Source: Artemisia argyi
Taxonomy: Eukaryota; Streptophyta; Magnoliopsida; Asterales; Asteraceae
Reading direction: 5' to 3'
NCBI GenBank assembly: GCA_030686995.1
Contig: CM060708.1
Span: 187,856,749-187,920,748, forward strand
Length of the DNA: 64,000 bases
In this document: positions 34,843-47,667 of the stretch, piece after piece
How positions within the stretch are numbered: position 1 is the stretch's first letter
Layout: every line of letters begins with the position of its first letter
Made by a program: the position numbers and the translations under genes
Notes under the pieces: generated by a model
What the model was told of the DNA's origin: nothing
The model's input: the letters and a program-made list of their open reading frames with translations, nothing else
Databases searched by the model: none

Positions 34843-35949
34843 TTATAAAAAATAGGTGAAATATTAAAATACTTTTAATCTCAACCATTGATTTCTTTTT
34901 AGATTGATGGTGGGAATAAGTCCCTTGGTATGTAAGAAAAGTTTGGTATTTAATATAACTCTCCTCTAACTATTATTATGTTGAAATAGTACTTGTTTGT
35001 TTTGATAAATTGCTTTGGTAATATAGCTGATGATTAATAATTGAAAATTTTAGTTGCTCGTAAATGTAAAAAATGCTTTAAAACGGTCCTAGACGCTTGC
35101 TACAAACATAGCCTTGTCGGTTATGAAAAACTTCGTCAAAGTGCCCATCTACCGAAAGATAAAAAATTACTCGTTGCGATGGTGTATTTTTTTATTTTAT
35201 TTTTTTCTTGAAAATTAACGTTTGCAAGATATTTTATTTTTAAAAAAGAGGTGCAAAGTTTTTGTTTTTTTTTTTTTTTCCTTTTTTTTTTAATGAGAAA
35301 ATGAGTTGTTAGGATAAAGATAATTTTGGTTCTATATTGATCTCAACTCATAGCTCGTTAGTCATAATTAGTTACTTGAAACGCTAGTTGCTCGTAAATG
35401 CTGGAAGTAGTGTATTTTGTACAAATCGCTAACCGCTAGTTGCTAATTGTTTCAAAACGCTTGTTACCACGCATAGCCTTGTCAGTAATGGTTTAAAAAA
35501 AATTGAAAAGTTTACTCTCGTATTTAACCTAAAAATTTTTATAAGTGAATTTGATTGATTTTTTCTATTATTTTATTGATTATGTAAATTAGATTTTTTT
35601 TTCTTTTTTTTACAATTATACTTCGTTTTTCATAAAATAAGCAAATCCAAACAATGGTTTTAATTATACTTCGTCTTTTATAAAATAAACAAATCCAAAC
35701 AATGGTTTTAAAGTACTTTTTTTATAAGTACTTTTTTTAAGCATAAAATATAAGTAATCCCAAAAACCAACTAAAGGTTGATCAAATTAAGTGGAGGTGT
35801 TGTTTAGGCTTTTAGGCTTATTGGTTTATATAACTAAAATATGTTCATATGAGTGTTTGTTTAACCTTGTAAGCTTATTTGAGGGGTTTTCAATAAACTC
35901 AAAGGGTGTGGCTTATGTAAGGATAGGTGGTATTCTCCTCTCTCTCCTC
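34843..35949. other. AT-rich intergenic sequence
   Basis: Contains a decayed half of the preceding MITE family near 35140-35240 and a short direct repeat of about 75 bp (around 35630 and 35680, with TTTTAATTATACTTCG and ATAAGCAAATCC/ATAAACAAATCC). Nothing else is recognised. Confidence 0.5.
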
Positions 35950-36317
35950 TAACAAACCCAACAAACCTAAATAAATCAAATCGCCATTAAAACTCCAAAA
36001 AGCTTTAATTCCTTGCGATCTAACCATCAATTTTCAAAACTAATCCGATATATCGATTCAGCTCATTATTCTGATCAACCCTATACGTTTTTCCCCAATT
36101 TTCTTCAAATAATTGGAACATTCATATTTTGGCGACACAATTGAATTTCTTCAATTTCTTCCAATTAGTATTACCTTTTGAATTACCAGTATTTTTAGCA
36201 TTATTTTTCACTGTTTGAGTCAAATTTTTGTGTGAATCTGCAAAAGTGTCATCAAATAGGCAATGTTTGAAGCGAAATGTTAGGGTTCCTAGGTGGTATG
36301 AGAATTCTAATGTTAGT

Positions 36318-36573
36318 ATGGGAAAAAGAGGTACTAAGGGGAGTAATGGAAGTAATAATGAAGCTGATAAGGAAATTGTGGGTGAACAGGCAGATCCAGT
36401 GAGTTTAAGCTAGGGCAGCGTAGCATTGAATCAGGGGAAGTTGTGGAATCTGTGGTGTCTAGTAGTGATGAGAAGAAGAGTAATGGTGAGAGTGTTGTGA
36501 ATAACGATGTAAGTGGAACTTCTAGTGTGAATACAATTGTTGATAACAATAATGGTATTGATAATGGTAATAT
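36318..36573 (+). pseudogene. LINE H ORF1, N-terminal part
   Basis: ATG at 36318 begins MGKRGTKGSNGSNNEADKE, a low-complexity, S/N/E-rich start. A frameshift near 36410 gives a stop; the other frame continues SIESGEVVESVVSSSDEKK. At 36573 the frame is cut by the Helitron-like element and resumes at 41032. Confidence 0.65.
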
Positions 36574-38265
36574 TGCTATATATATTATAAGCCAAATGAA
36601 ACGACGTCGTTTAATGAACAGTACATCGTGTGGGCTTCCCGTTTTTTTTTTTTGGCCTGATCCAATCGGCCCATTGTGATACTGATATACCACCGCCTCC
36701 TTCATCCATCTCCAGAACTCTCTCCATCCATCCATCTCCAGAACTCTCCTTCATCTACACCACCGCCTTCATCACTCTCCAGAAGGTTCATGAGATTCCT
36801 CATTCAATCAATAAGGTTTGATCTCTAACTCAATTTAATTTAATTAATGCCCAAAAAATTAGGTTTCTGATGACCAAATTTAGGGTTTATTGATTTTGCA
36901 TTGTAAAGATTGATTTTTTGTTTAGATTGGGTTTAGTTGAATTGGGTTTTAATCTTTTTGAGCTAAAGTATGATTATGATACACATTTGACCTGATGTCT
37001 CAACAGGTGAGGAAGGAAAAAGCTCGCTTTGATAGGTTGTTGGATAAAAATGGAGATTGGAATGTTTGTTGAATCAGTTTGCGGTCTGCCATTGGTAAGG
37101 GTTAATTTGTTTTGATATGTTGGTGGGTTCTATGTGGTATTAAAATCTTGAGTCAAATGTTTATTATATTATTGTTGAAATGTAATAATAAGCTTGAACG
37201 GTCACATTCAACGAAATATTTTGAATTTTTGATTAGTCTGACAAGCTAGAAATTTTAAGATTAAGTAGTGATGGTAATCAGGAGGATTTTGTGACATTTT
37301 ATTTTTCAGAAGGTTATTTGGCTTACAAATTGACAACTAACATAGATATCTTCGTATTGTTAGTAAAACCGTGTTCTTAACTTTACTTCTTCGATGCAGT
37401 TCTTCAAGGAGTACAACACATCTTTGTAATCTCGAATGAGCATCAGCGCTGCTTCGATAATATGAGGTTTGAGGAGCTTATACACCCTTTTACTTGCAAT
37501 CTTCCTTAAAGAAATTGTAAGGTAAAACTATTGTGGTAAACGTGGATCATCAGGAGTTTAATATTGCGTTTCGAATTAAAGGTAAGTCTTGCATTTTCCG
37601 GCCAACTTCACGTAGTCTTCTTCATGTTATAGAGATGGATATTGGCTCTATTATGTTTTGTTAATTGGGTTAGCTAAATATATGAACATGAGCCTTGGGA
37701 ATGCTTTGCGAGGTGATTGTTGCGTCGATTATGGTCGACAAATTCACAACGACCTTTGAATCTGGCTTCAAGGTAATTCTTATAACATGTTTAATTTCAT
37801 GTTATTGGATTTCATCAATTTTCTTTTGTTGTCTATTGAGGTTTTAGGTGATGTTTGGAATTGTTAATTAAAATGGGTTAATTAATGCGTTTTTTTAAGA
37901 TAACATGTTAGTGTGGAATAAAGATTAATAGGAATGTTGCTTATTTTTATATAAAAAAACTGCATCTTTAATCTCCTTTGGATGATATTTGTTACAGTAA
38001 AAGTCATGTGAAATTCCTTAGGAATTTGCATAGACAGTTGATGTTTGCCATAGGTTGATGTGTGAAATTCCTGTTAGAGTAATAAAGTGTGTTATTAGCT
38101 TTTAAATTTTATGAAATATTAATATGATTTGAGTGTTTTCATGATGCTTATTTGCTTATTATAGTTTATCATAAGTTAAGAGAAGTTTTCTTCAAAGAAA
38201 CAATATCATACTCAATGCAGTTCTTATTGTTATGTTTGCAGACCATTGTGTAAGAATGAGGACCG

Positions 38266-38464
38266 ACCTACTAAAGATTACGTATGACGACCGAACCATT
38301 AGGAAGGTAACTTAATGAAAGTCATCGCATATTGTTTATTGTAAAAATGCTTATCTTATGTTGCTGTCGTATTTCAGGCTATTGTTTCTTTGAAAAGAGG
38401 GACATGCTTGCTGAAATATGGACGTACAGTGAAAGCCAAGTTCTGTCCTTTTTGCCTTTCCAAC
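38266..38464 (+). pseudogene. Captured fragment of a PRAF-type gene (PH-RCC1-FYVE family), two exons
   Basis: The first piece ends DDRTIRK at 38306 before a GT. The second exon (38378-38464, 29 codons) reads AIVSLKRGTCLLKYGR then TVKAKFCPFCLSN and stops at a GTAAGT donor. Plant PRAF proteins (PH domain, RCC1 repeats, FYVE) carry a nearly identical N-terminal PH block with LKKGxxLLKYGRRGKPKFCPFRLSN. RCC1 and FYVE parts are not found nearby. It is therefore a fragment, consistent with gene capture by the surrounding element. Confidence 0.75.
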
Positions 38465-40616
38465 GTAAGTTACATTGCGAGATATATAACGATTTGATAT
38501 GTTTCTGCAATGAGTGTATTTTTTCTAAAATTTCAATGACATTAAAGACGTACGTACACTTGACTGTGGAAGAAGAGAAGCTTGTTGGTGACATGGTCTG
38601 AGAGCTTATCTTTTTAATGACGGGTTTAGATAGCCATTTGGTTCGTGGTGGAAAGGTACGCCTCTTTAACATGGTTTTATATGCAATTTAATATTTGTAT
38701 AATATTAGATCTTTTGTCTAAAAAAAAATACACCAATAGCTTACAGTACCAAAAAATGGCCAACTTCGACACAAGCAGTGGATTGGATCATCTTACCCGT
38801 CAAGGTTCGCGAACTTATTTGTGTACGCTTTCTCATTGTCTCATATTATATGTACGTCATTTCTAAATTATAATGAACAACGCTAATTATATAAATTTTT
38901 TTTTACTAGACTGTTTTCTTTCTGTAATAGATGTTGGTAGGAAACAACTAAAACGTAGTTGCAGCTCCCAAGGAATGCCGGCCGTCTAAACTCTATGGCT
39001 AAAGGTCAATTTTTTCTTTAGCTGATTTGCAAAGCCACCACGTCAGTTATTACTTATTTTATATTCATCCATAGCAGTCTTCTGTTGTAGCGCATCTTAC
39101 TCAATAGAAAAGGGGCGTCATATGCTGGTAACGAACAACGAACCAACACTTTTGTAGGGCGAATTTTATCTTTTAGTGTCTGATCTTTGGTATACTTTTT
39201 TGTGGTTTTGAAGGCAAATTATGTTGGTAAATATGAAGGTTGGTGATGAAAAACAAGATCACGTGTATCTTGAACGACCCAACGACATGGATACAATAAG
39301 AACAGTTTTAAAAATCGACCAAAACAACCCTAGAACCCATGTTGCAGGAGCTTCAAGGGGACTACTCTAGCCATTGTTAATCTCGAACAGCCACGTTCTC
39401 AATGCACCAGGTCCGAGCTCAAAAACGGTACTAGACATATTTTCAAATTTTAGTTGTAAGGAATTTGATGCACATATTTGCAGTTATCCATGTACAATGG
39501 CTGCTTTCAAAAGGTATAAAAAATATAAATGGCACTTTTGTCGCATCAGCTTTAAATACAAATTTGGCCTATATTCATTTTTCCTGTTTCATATAGATTG
39601 CAGTTGGTAACCATTCGAGAAGCATATGCTTAAACAGTATCTCTGAACCATCATACGCTGGGCGGACTAATGACATCGAGTTGGTCAAGAAAGCACTCCA
39701 GGCGTCAAAGAACACAATTTTTTAAATTTAGGTAACTCCCTCCCAACTGTTATAACAATTTTTTTTGTCTTTGCTAAATTGTTGTCTCACAGGCATAAGC
39801 TTAATGTGGCTACCGTAATCTGAGTGAAGTCAGTCCAATTCACAAACCACCATGGCACCTAAGCTATATTCTAACCTCTTTATTTTAGATCTATATTATT
39901 CATTTTCTTTAACTTTTAGTTTAAATTGATTGACATCATGGTAAACAGCATAACACATAATTCTTTACTAGAGGTTAATACCTATCATGAACTTTCAATA
40001 TCTCTTAGTGACAAAAAAAGTCAACTTCTTAATGATCATTTTTAACAGTTTTACATTTTTTTTGGGAAGGCCTACTGATGTACGGATCTTTTCTCTTCCA
40101 GGTTTTCTGCAATGACTCCGAATGCTTATTGTCGTCAGTTGGTTGTTTACGTACCATCAGCGTTGCTGTTGAGAGACAAGGTACCATCTTATCATATCAT
40201 TTTTATCATTAAGAAGTTTTATGTTATGGTAACACTTTTCAGACGAAAATTTGTATCATGATCGTTAAATAATTGTTCTTACTATTGTATTTGTGATTGC
40301 AAGTTTACAAAATAATCCATAGTGAAGGTTTGCTTTCCAGTCGTGGCTGTTCTTACTATTGTATTTGTGATCGCCTAACTACAAAGTGTAGCGGGAATAC
40401 CATCAGAAGTAGTATTGATGTTGTAAGTACGCAACCTTCCAGCACAATTACAAAGTGTAGCAGGAATACTTTTCATAGTGTTACAGAATACAGAGTTATC
40501 ATCAGGAGGAAAAAAGTTACCAGGCCTTTCATTTGATATGGTGCACTTTTCTTTTGGTTTTATTAACTTTTTTACTTTTTAATAGACTATTGCTCAGTAA
40601 AACTTATTATGTGCAG

Positions 40617-40868
40617 GATAAAGCTTTCAAAGAGCTTGCAGCCGCTGTGCCTCCTAGCATTTCAGCATCTGCTAAGTCTTTAGATGGACATACAAATTCT
40701 GCTGCATCAAAATTTTGTTCTGAATTTCATGTTCCCGGGCAAAATATTCCACTAGATTTATTCAAGGATGTTTGTTTCACCATGCCTCTTTGTCGTTCTA
40801 AAGTGGACCAAGATACTGCAGAAGACCTAATTGAGCTTGCTGAGATCGAAAGACATAGTGCGGGAAGG
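40617..40868 (+). pseudogene. Unidentified captured exon
   Basis: An 84-codon open exon-like segment lies between an acceptor (TTATGTGCAG) and a donor (GTATGT). It contains AAAVPPSISASAKS and NIPLDLFKDVCF. I do not recognise the family. It lies in the Helitron-like element and has no matching upstream exons that I can identify. Confidence 0.45.
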
Positions 40869-42480
40869 GTATGTGAATATGTGACCCTGACTGAGCATGT
40901 ATATAAACTTAAGAACCTGATATATTAAGATCGATTGAATTAATGTTGCCGTTTGTTTTGACAGAATGAAGGACGTTAAAAACCCGCGAGGCCGCAATGC
41001 GGCCGACCGGAGCCAGACTCGTTGTTACTAATGTACAAACTAACATGGCGAATAATAGTAATAATGATGAGAATACTGTTAAGGAAACTGTAGTGAATAA
41101 GAACCCCCTATGTTAATGTGGTAAAGGGGAATGATGTACTCACGGTGTGTACAAGTTTTAAAATTTATAAACACGATTACCGATTAACTATTTACACATA
41201 CGAGCAAGTATACTCGTCCGTTTTAGTAAAGGTGGGTAAGTCGAGATCGTCCCAAGGGATTTACAGATCAAATTTTTAGAAAACTAGTTTGTATAAAAGG
41301 GTTGTCAATCCTTTATAATTAAAAATTCAATTATTCAAGAAACAATAAAACTAAAACATATACTTGTGTGAAATGCCACAATCAATCAATTGGAGTATTC
41401 ATGCTAAGCTTGGTGTAAACTTGTTGTGATGCACAACTTTTATATGAATGACTAACAATCAATGGTGTTTATCATGTTAAACCATCACTAGAATTCAATC
41501 ATCTAGTTACTTCCTTTCGGCCTAAGACAACTAGAATAACAATTCCATTAACACAATGTTGTTTAAAAAGCAATTCTTTACTTATGAATTCCTACGAATC
41601 CATTCGGCCTAATTTCGTGATGAAATCTTCTCAAATCCATTTTAAAGAGTAAGATGCTCATCACACACCATATCCCATACTAATTCGTGCACTAACTTTT
41701 TGGAATAAAAACATTTAGAAAACCCTTTCGGCCAATATTCCCCAAAGATTTTTTTATCAACAAATTAAGCAAGATTAGATATTATCCCAACAAACTCATA
41801 AATTAAGAAGAGTTTTCATGCATCACCTTTTTAAAATAAAGAATACTCCATGACTAACTACATCATTCACACAAGTATATACCAAATCACTCTGTGGAAA
41901 ACTAGGAAGGGGGGGTTGAATAGTTTTGCGTCTTTTTCGTTTAATAAAAGTTCACTTTCAAAGAATTGATAATAATTTGTAAAAACCTTTGAAGCTAAAG
42001 TATAGATACAAATTAATTCACATATGTCACATAGATACTACTTATTTAAAGTGTTGAATAGAAATTATAATTTCATATATCTCACTTGATTATAAGTTTG
42101 TATTTATATATGTATATGTGTTTTAATGATTGTATATACTTTTAATTTACTAATGTATAATTAATGTTTTGAATGGAACCTAGTTTGATCTTTATGTGAA
42201 ACCAATATATGCACAACACACAATAATAATAATGTACGAGAAGCAAGTAAGTAAATAAGTAAAGAATGAGAGTTGGAAAGATCAAACCGAGAGACAAAGG
42301 ATTTATAGTGGTTCGGCTACAAGGACACCTTCTTTGCCCTACTCCACTCCCCGAGCACCGAACTCGAGAGTTTTCTTCACTAAGTCAATAACCTCCCTTA
42401 TGGCGAAGAAAACCGTACACACCAAATGCTTACACCAATTAACGACACAAAGCAAGATGTCGAGTTCTAAACGTAGCTAG

Positions 42481-45400
42481 TGTAACAATTCACATTTTCA
42501 GGTTAATTACTATTCCCGGAAAATTCACTATTCACATTTACTATTCATTTTACTATTCATTTTTCCCGAAACTTTCCCGAAAGTTGATTTTATTTGATAT
42601 TCTCGAGTGATAAATCATTTCCATGGCAAATTAAATGTTTGACATCCGTCAGATCATTTTCGTGAAAGTTATTAAGGAATTACATGGAATTACACGTTTT
42701 AGGGTAAAACGTCAATCAGAAATTCTACGCACAACGAAATTCGATCCCGTCAGGTGACCCCACATCGGAAAAATGTTTGACACGCTCATGATTTATTTGA
42801 GAATTAATCGTGACTGAGAAAAACATGACCAAAGACTTCCCGGCAGGTCACCCAAGCCTGTACTACTCTCGCATGAGCACGCTTAACCGTATGGGCGATT
42901 AACCGTTAGACCACAAAACGCGTTTCTAAGACGATTTGAGTTTTCAACTTATTAGAAAAAGTCAACATATTTTTCCCTCCTCCATTGACCAAAAATCATC
43001 CCTTGATGTTATAAGTCATTTCGTGATTTTTAGGCTTACGGTTTGATGTCTAAAAGACATTTAATACCAACCGACACTAGACTGAGCCCAGTCTAGACAT
43101 TATAAGTCATTTTAAATCATTTTTATCACATTAGAAAAGTAACATTTTACTTTTCTCAATTTTACGCAATATTCGTACGTTTTACGTATTACGCGTTTTA
43201 GACCCGTGTTTCCAGTTTTTAGCAGGGTTTACCACCCAAATGGAACCTACCACTCATTTTATATTTTATTATGGAGTATTTTGACAAGTTTAATCATTCC
43301 TACAAGTTTCGTATTTTTACGATACCCGGTTTTACGTTTTGTGACGTAACAACTTACGGTTTGCATTTTACGGAGTCAAAACATACTAGATATCTTGGAT
43401 AAGATCATCACAAGTCTAACCCTTTCTCCCCAAGTTTCCAAACCGCCCTAGGAGGGGGGGATTCACACTATGTGGCTCAATTTCATGAATTTACCTTTAA
43501 ATCAACACTTATTTACAACTTGGTCACCAAGTTTTAGTAATTTCCTAGCACTTTCCTAACCTCCTCATTTTGGACTATAAATACTCCCTTCCTCCCCTTC
43601 CCTTTACCGTGGATATCACACACACAAACCACACCATCCTTTGCTCATTTCCTTCTAGTTTCATGCATGGTTCAAGTGATTCTTCAAGATAGAAACCCTA
43701 GCTAGATTATCATTCACCAAAACTCTTCCAATCCCTAATATACTTGGTGATTTCTCTTGAGTTTAAATCCACTCAATTCACCTCAACTTTCATTACATCT
43801 CTTTCAAGAATACCAAGGGTAGAAAGATTGCATGAAGTGAAAAAGGGTTGAAGCAAGTCTATCAAAGTCCTATCCTTACATGTTAACTTCCTTTCATCTT
43901 TGAAAGCCAAAAGTTGTGAGCCAAACCCTAACTTGCTTCTTTTTAAATAATCATATTCATGTTATTTACATATTATTTTTGCTATATTATGTCTTGTATT
44001 CATGTCCATGATGTATAAAAGTGAGTAAAACAAGTTATTGTACATGATTGATAAGACAAGTTACTATAACAAGTAAACTAGTGACTTTCTTGGAAAACCA
44101 CGACCAAAATGGTAAAATTATGATATTGGATCATTACATATTACAGTAGAGGACTTAACAAGGAAACCATAGCAATTTGAACCACCTAAAACGAGTATAC
44201 GAGTCAAAAGTTACGCCCATTTGAAGTTACCAAAACTTTGCGGCAAACTGCCAAATACCATTCTGATCAAATTTGGGTTTTGAAAGTCCCACTTCTGCTC
44301 CGATTCATCAAAAAGTTAAAACACGAAAGTTGTCCGGAACGCCGTTTTCGTTCAGGATCAAAGAAGCTCGAGACCTAAAAACACTTTCCGAGTGATAAAA
44401 TTCTTCAAATTCTAAACAGCCCATTTTTAGGCGAAAGTCACAAGATTATGGTTATACTTTGAAAGGAACAAGAGGTCTTATGACCTATAATCAAGACCAC
44501 AACCATGGCTAGAGCCAAGGTTGTGTCTCATGACCTTGAAACAAGGACCAAAGGTCATGGCTAGGCCATGACGAAGTGACCATACCAACTTACGTAGGCG
44601 TAAACATGAAACAATGAATTAGGCGATAACTTGAACAAGCAATTTGGATCTACTTCACTTAAAAGGAAACCATGAGATTTTACCAAGAGAAAATGGTCAT
44701 TCAAGACTTATGAAACTACCCCTAATAACAATCTTCATGTACAAATAAACTTTCCTAAGTTTATTCAAATATCGGACATGTAACTTTTCGGATCAAAAGT
44801 TATATCTATATATTTCATCAACTACTACAATAGTAGGGAGCCTCATGTGAGGAGTTCATTATGTAAGCCGTCGAGTTGAGTTGTGGATTTACGAGTTAAA
44901 GTGTCATGGCTCCTCGAACGCTTACTAACATGACTTCTGAATTATGTCGGCCCGAACGGTAGTAAACGATATACAAAACATACATGTTTCATGAATCTTT
45001 TCTTTCAAAGACTTACATTATACATCATACCACATCATGGACTAAATGCAAGATATATATATAGGCACTACTTCATATTCTTTACTCCAATCCTAAGTTG
45101 CGACATTCTATTATAGGTTGCTCGTAGAAACCTACACGATCCAATCATCACCTTCATTACTTGCTATCTTACTTAAGGTGAGTTCATAGCCCCACTTTCC
45201 ATTACTTAATTGTTTTACAAACCCTTGGGGGGAATACATGCTATTTTTAACCGAGCACAATGTTTTTAAATTGTATGCTGCCTGATTGTTTTATTATCAC
45301 TAAGTACCAGCCTTGCTAAACCGATATCCTTTATTATGAACCATTTAATCACTAGCAATAGTGAGCGCGAATATTGTGAATAGGCCTATTGGGATTGACG

Positions 45401-45968
45401 AATCCTATTTGTATTGACTAAGTTCAAACAAATGCACTAATATTTGAGATTTAGGTATGTTAGCAAAGTACCTACCGGGATAAATCTGCCGATCGATATT
45501 GGTACACGTTAACGTTATGGTGTCATAAGCTTAGTGTATAATACATTTTATGGGCGTATAATAACGTAGCCTGCCTGTTTTATTTTCCAAACATTGGTGT
45601 GAGTCCATAGCTCACACTACCAACATATTGTGTTCAAAACATTAAAAAAACTCTATGAATATCACTCAACCTTTGTGTTGACCTCTCAAGCATGTATTTC
45701 AGGTTCATGACGATCAAGGATGGCACGGAAGGACACGGATACTCAAGAGGGCTATAAATTTTATTATCATTCAAAAACTCACTTAATGTGATTTGTAAAT
45801 ATGGAACCAATTGGGACCTCATTTTGTAACCTCTGATATTTATATAATTTGAATGATAAATCTTTTAAAACGACTCAATTGGAGTTCGTTTTCTATTATT
45901 GTGACTATTGTGTCGTCGAGTAACACCCAGTTCGAATTCCGCTGCAACCATGAATTGGGGGTGTTACA
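42481..45968 (+). mobile_element. Solo LTR D (3.49 kb) in LTR C
   Basis: Starts TGTAACAATTC and ends GGGGGTGTTACA. It has a perfect GCTAG duplication (42476-42480 and 45969-45973). TATAAATA at 43576-43583 is a likely LTR promoter on the plus strand. It shares the GGTGAGTT(T/C)ATAGCCCCACTTT block and its 3' end with solo LTR E. No coding region is present, so it is a solo LTR and not a full element. Confidence 0.9.
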
Positions 45969-45973
45969 GCTAG

Positions 45974-46480
45974 AACCAATCTCACACCAAATAACACATC
46001 ACAACTTCTTCACACCTTTTACTTCTTCAATACGTCTTCACACCACGAGTATCTTCACGCCTTCACAAAATACTTCACGACTTCAATGTCTTGATACTTC
46101 ACAACTTCAAAGCACCAATGTCTTCACAACTTCAAACCAATAATATCTTTGCACCTTCAAGCCACTAGAGTCTTCACAACTTTAGTCTACTAATGTCTTC
46201 AAGTCTTCTCCACTTGGAAGCTTCAATTTCTTCACTACTAGTCACTATTGCCACTCTATCCTATCTTCACTACTATCCAACACTACTTCTTCACTTCAAA
46301 CTCCACTTCACACTTACAACAATTCTAGATTATACAACTAAATCTAGCAAACTAATACATACACCTTATTCACCAAGATATGAAAGATCAACAAGATGAA
46401 ACAAACAAACAACTTAGATAGCAAGATGATACTAAGTTGTAATACTTCTAATAGAAGTATTCTTCTCTTTGCACTTGAGT
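45974..46480. repeat. CTTCACAACTTCAA-rich low-complexity stretch in LTR C
   Basis: Irregular repeats of TTCACAACTTCAA and ACTTCA words with positional drift. Open frames here (45853-46143, 46193-46399) are products of this composition. Confidence 0.7.
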
Positions 46481-46668
46481 GTTGAGGCTTGAATCACTTT
46501 GAAACAAAGATCAAAGTATATAAGATCAAAGGATTTTTAGAGGATGGAGAGGGATGTTTAGATCATAAAGTTTTTAGTGCAAAAAGGTGAGAAAAATATG
46601 TGGAATGATCCAATATTTATAGGGCCAGAAAATACTGTTCTGGAGCGTGCCGGTCCCCTTAATTAGGG

Positions 46669-46699
46669 GGCGGTCCCCTTAATGATTAAGGGGGCCGCC
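46669..46699. repeat. 31-bp near-perfect palindrome in LTR C
   Basis: GGCGGTCCCCTTAAT, a centre base, then its imperfect complement ATTAAGGGGGCCGCC. Further arms of the same words occur at 46651-46670 and 46706-46730, forming a cluster of alternative hairpins. Confidence 0.85.
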
Positions 46700-47580
46700 T
46701 AGTATAATTAAGGGAGCCGCCCTCCTGAACATTGGATTTTCTTGTCCTTTTGTGAGGGAATTTTTCTGGATTAGATTTGCCATTTTTGGTTGAAAATTTG
46801 AATTCACAAATTTGTAATGAATAAAACATATTCTTTTAATTCCAAAAATGTTTTACAAAAGATATAAAATGTTTTGTGACATTTTATAAGTATCTAGTGA
46901 TTAACAAAAATGTTCCTTTGATCTTGTAATACATTAGACTCTTTGTTTATCCATACCTTAAGTGATTTAATGGTAAAGATGAGTATTTACTACTAAATAC
47001 TTGTTTATGTCATAATCTTTGGTTTGATGAGTTTTCGTTTTGTGATTATCAAAACATAGAGATATCGAACGATATGAATAACGTTTTTAGTCATTTATTT
47101 ATATCAACACACTCCATATCAATTATATTAAAACACAAGTAGTAAACAAAACATTCATTGTATTTAAAGTAACAAGAATTCATTGTAAGAAACAAGATGT
47201 ACCTAGCTTGAGAATTACAAGAACTAAAATCGTGGAACTATAGCAACCACACGCCTCCAATCGACTACCAAATACAATAAACAACTCCACACACTTAATC
47301 AAACTATTGAGACTCTAACTTAAAGTTTCCTGGACGTTTTTACTGCTGTAGCAACCTTTCGGGTGAGAAATATTAAATTAGTAATAACTTGGTGTAAGTT
47401 ATTACTTAAGATTTTGTGGTACACTTTGGTTGCAAGCCTATATGTCATTATATAGCCTCCAATCACTTAATTCTCAAATAAAAACGTCCCCTAAAAAGTT
47501 ATTAGTGAAATGATCAGCCATCCATGATAATGAGGAGTAAAAACGTCAATAAATGCAATCTTGTAAAAACAACCACCTTC

Positions 47581-47667
47581 CAACCGATCGGTATTTGCTC
47601 CAACCGATCGGTTGGTTCTTCAGGTTCATTCCAACTGATTCGGTTGCGGGCTCCAACCGATCGGTTG
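47581..47667. repeat. Cluster of four CAACCGATCGGTTG palindromes in LTR B
   Basis: Copies at 47581-47592 (partial), 47601-47614 (perfect), 47632-47646 (imperfect) and 47653-47667 (perfect with extra arms). Confidence 0.92.

Larger units (their letters stand above)
36574..41031 (+). mobile_element. Probable non-autonomous Helitron carrying gene fragments
   Basis: This 4.46-kb insert separates two in-order parts of LINE ORF1; joining 36573 to 41032 keeps the codon phase (DNGNI then VQTNMANNS). The right end is CTAA (41028-41031) followed by T. A GC hairpin GGCCGC-AAT-GCGGCC (40990-41004) lies upstream. No terminal inverted repeats or target duplication are seen. These are Helitron traits, but the left end is TGCTATATATATT and not TC, and the hairpin is farther from the end than usual. 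The interior contains several GT-AG bounded exon-like pieces on the plus strand, one PRAF-like. No Rep/helicase gene is present. Confidence 0.6.
41893..47109. mobile_element. Solo LTR C (about 1.72 kb without insert) in LTR B
   Basis: Starts TGTGGAAAACTAGG and ends TATATCAACA. It is flanked by a perfect CACTC duplication (41888-41892 and 47110-47114). Removing insert D leaves about 1724 bp, non-coding. It includes a GC-rich palindrome block at 46651-46730 about 0.4 kb from its right end. Confidence 0.85.

Noticed and set aside
36334..36735. 133-residue minus-strand frame
   Set aside because: It crosses the LINE/Helitron boundary and is antisense to LINE ORF1; chance frame.
42760..42776. ACCCCACATCGG, similar to a plant snRNA USE
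   Set aside because: It lies in solo LTR D, with no TATA box at 33-34 bp or 23-26 bp and no snRNA after it.
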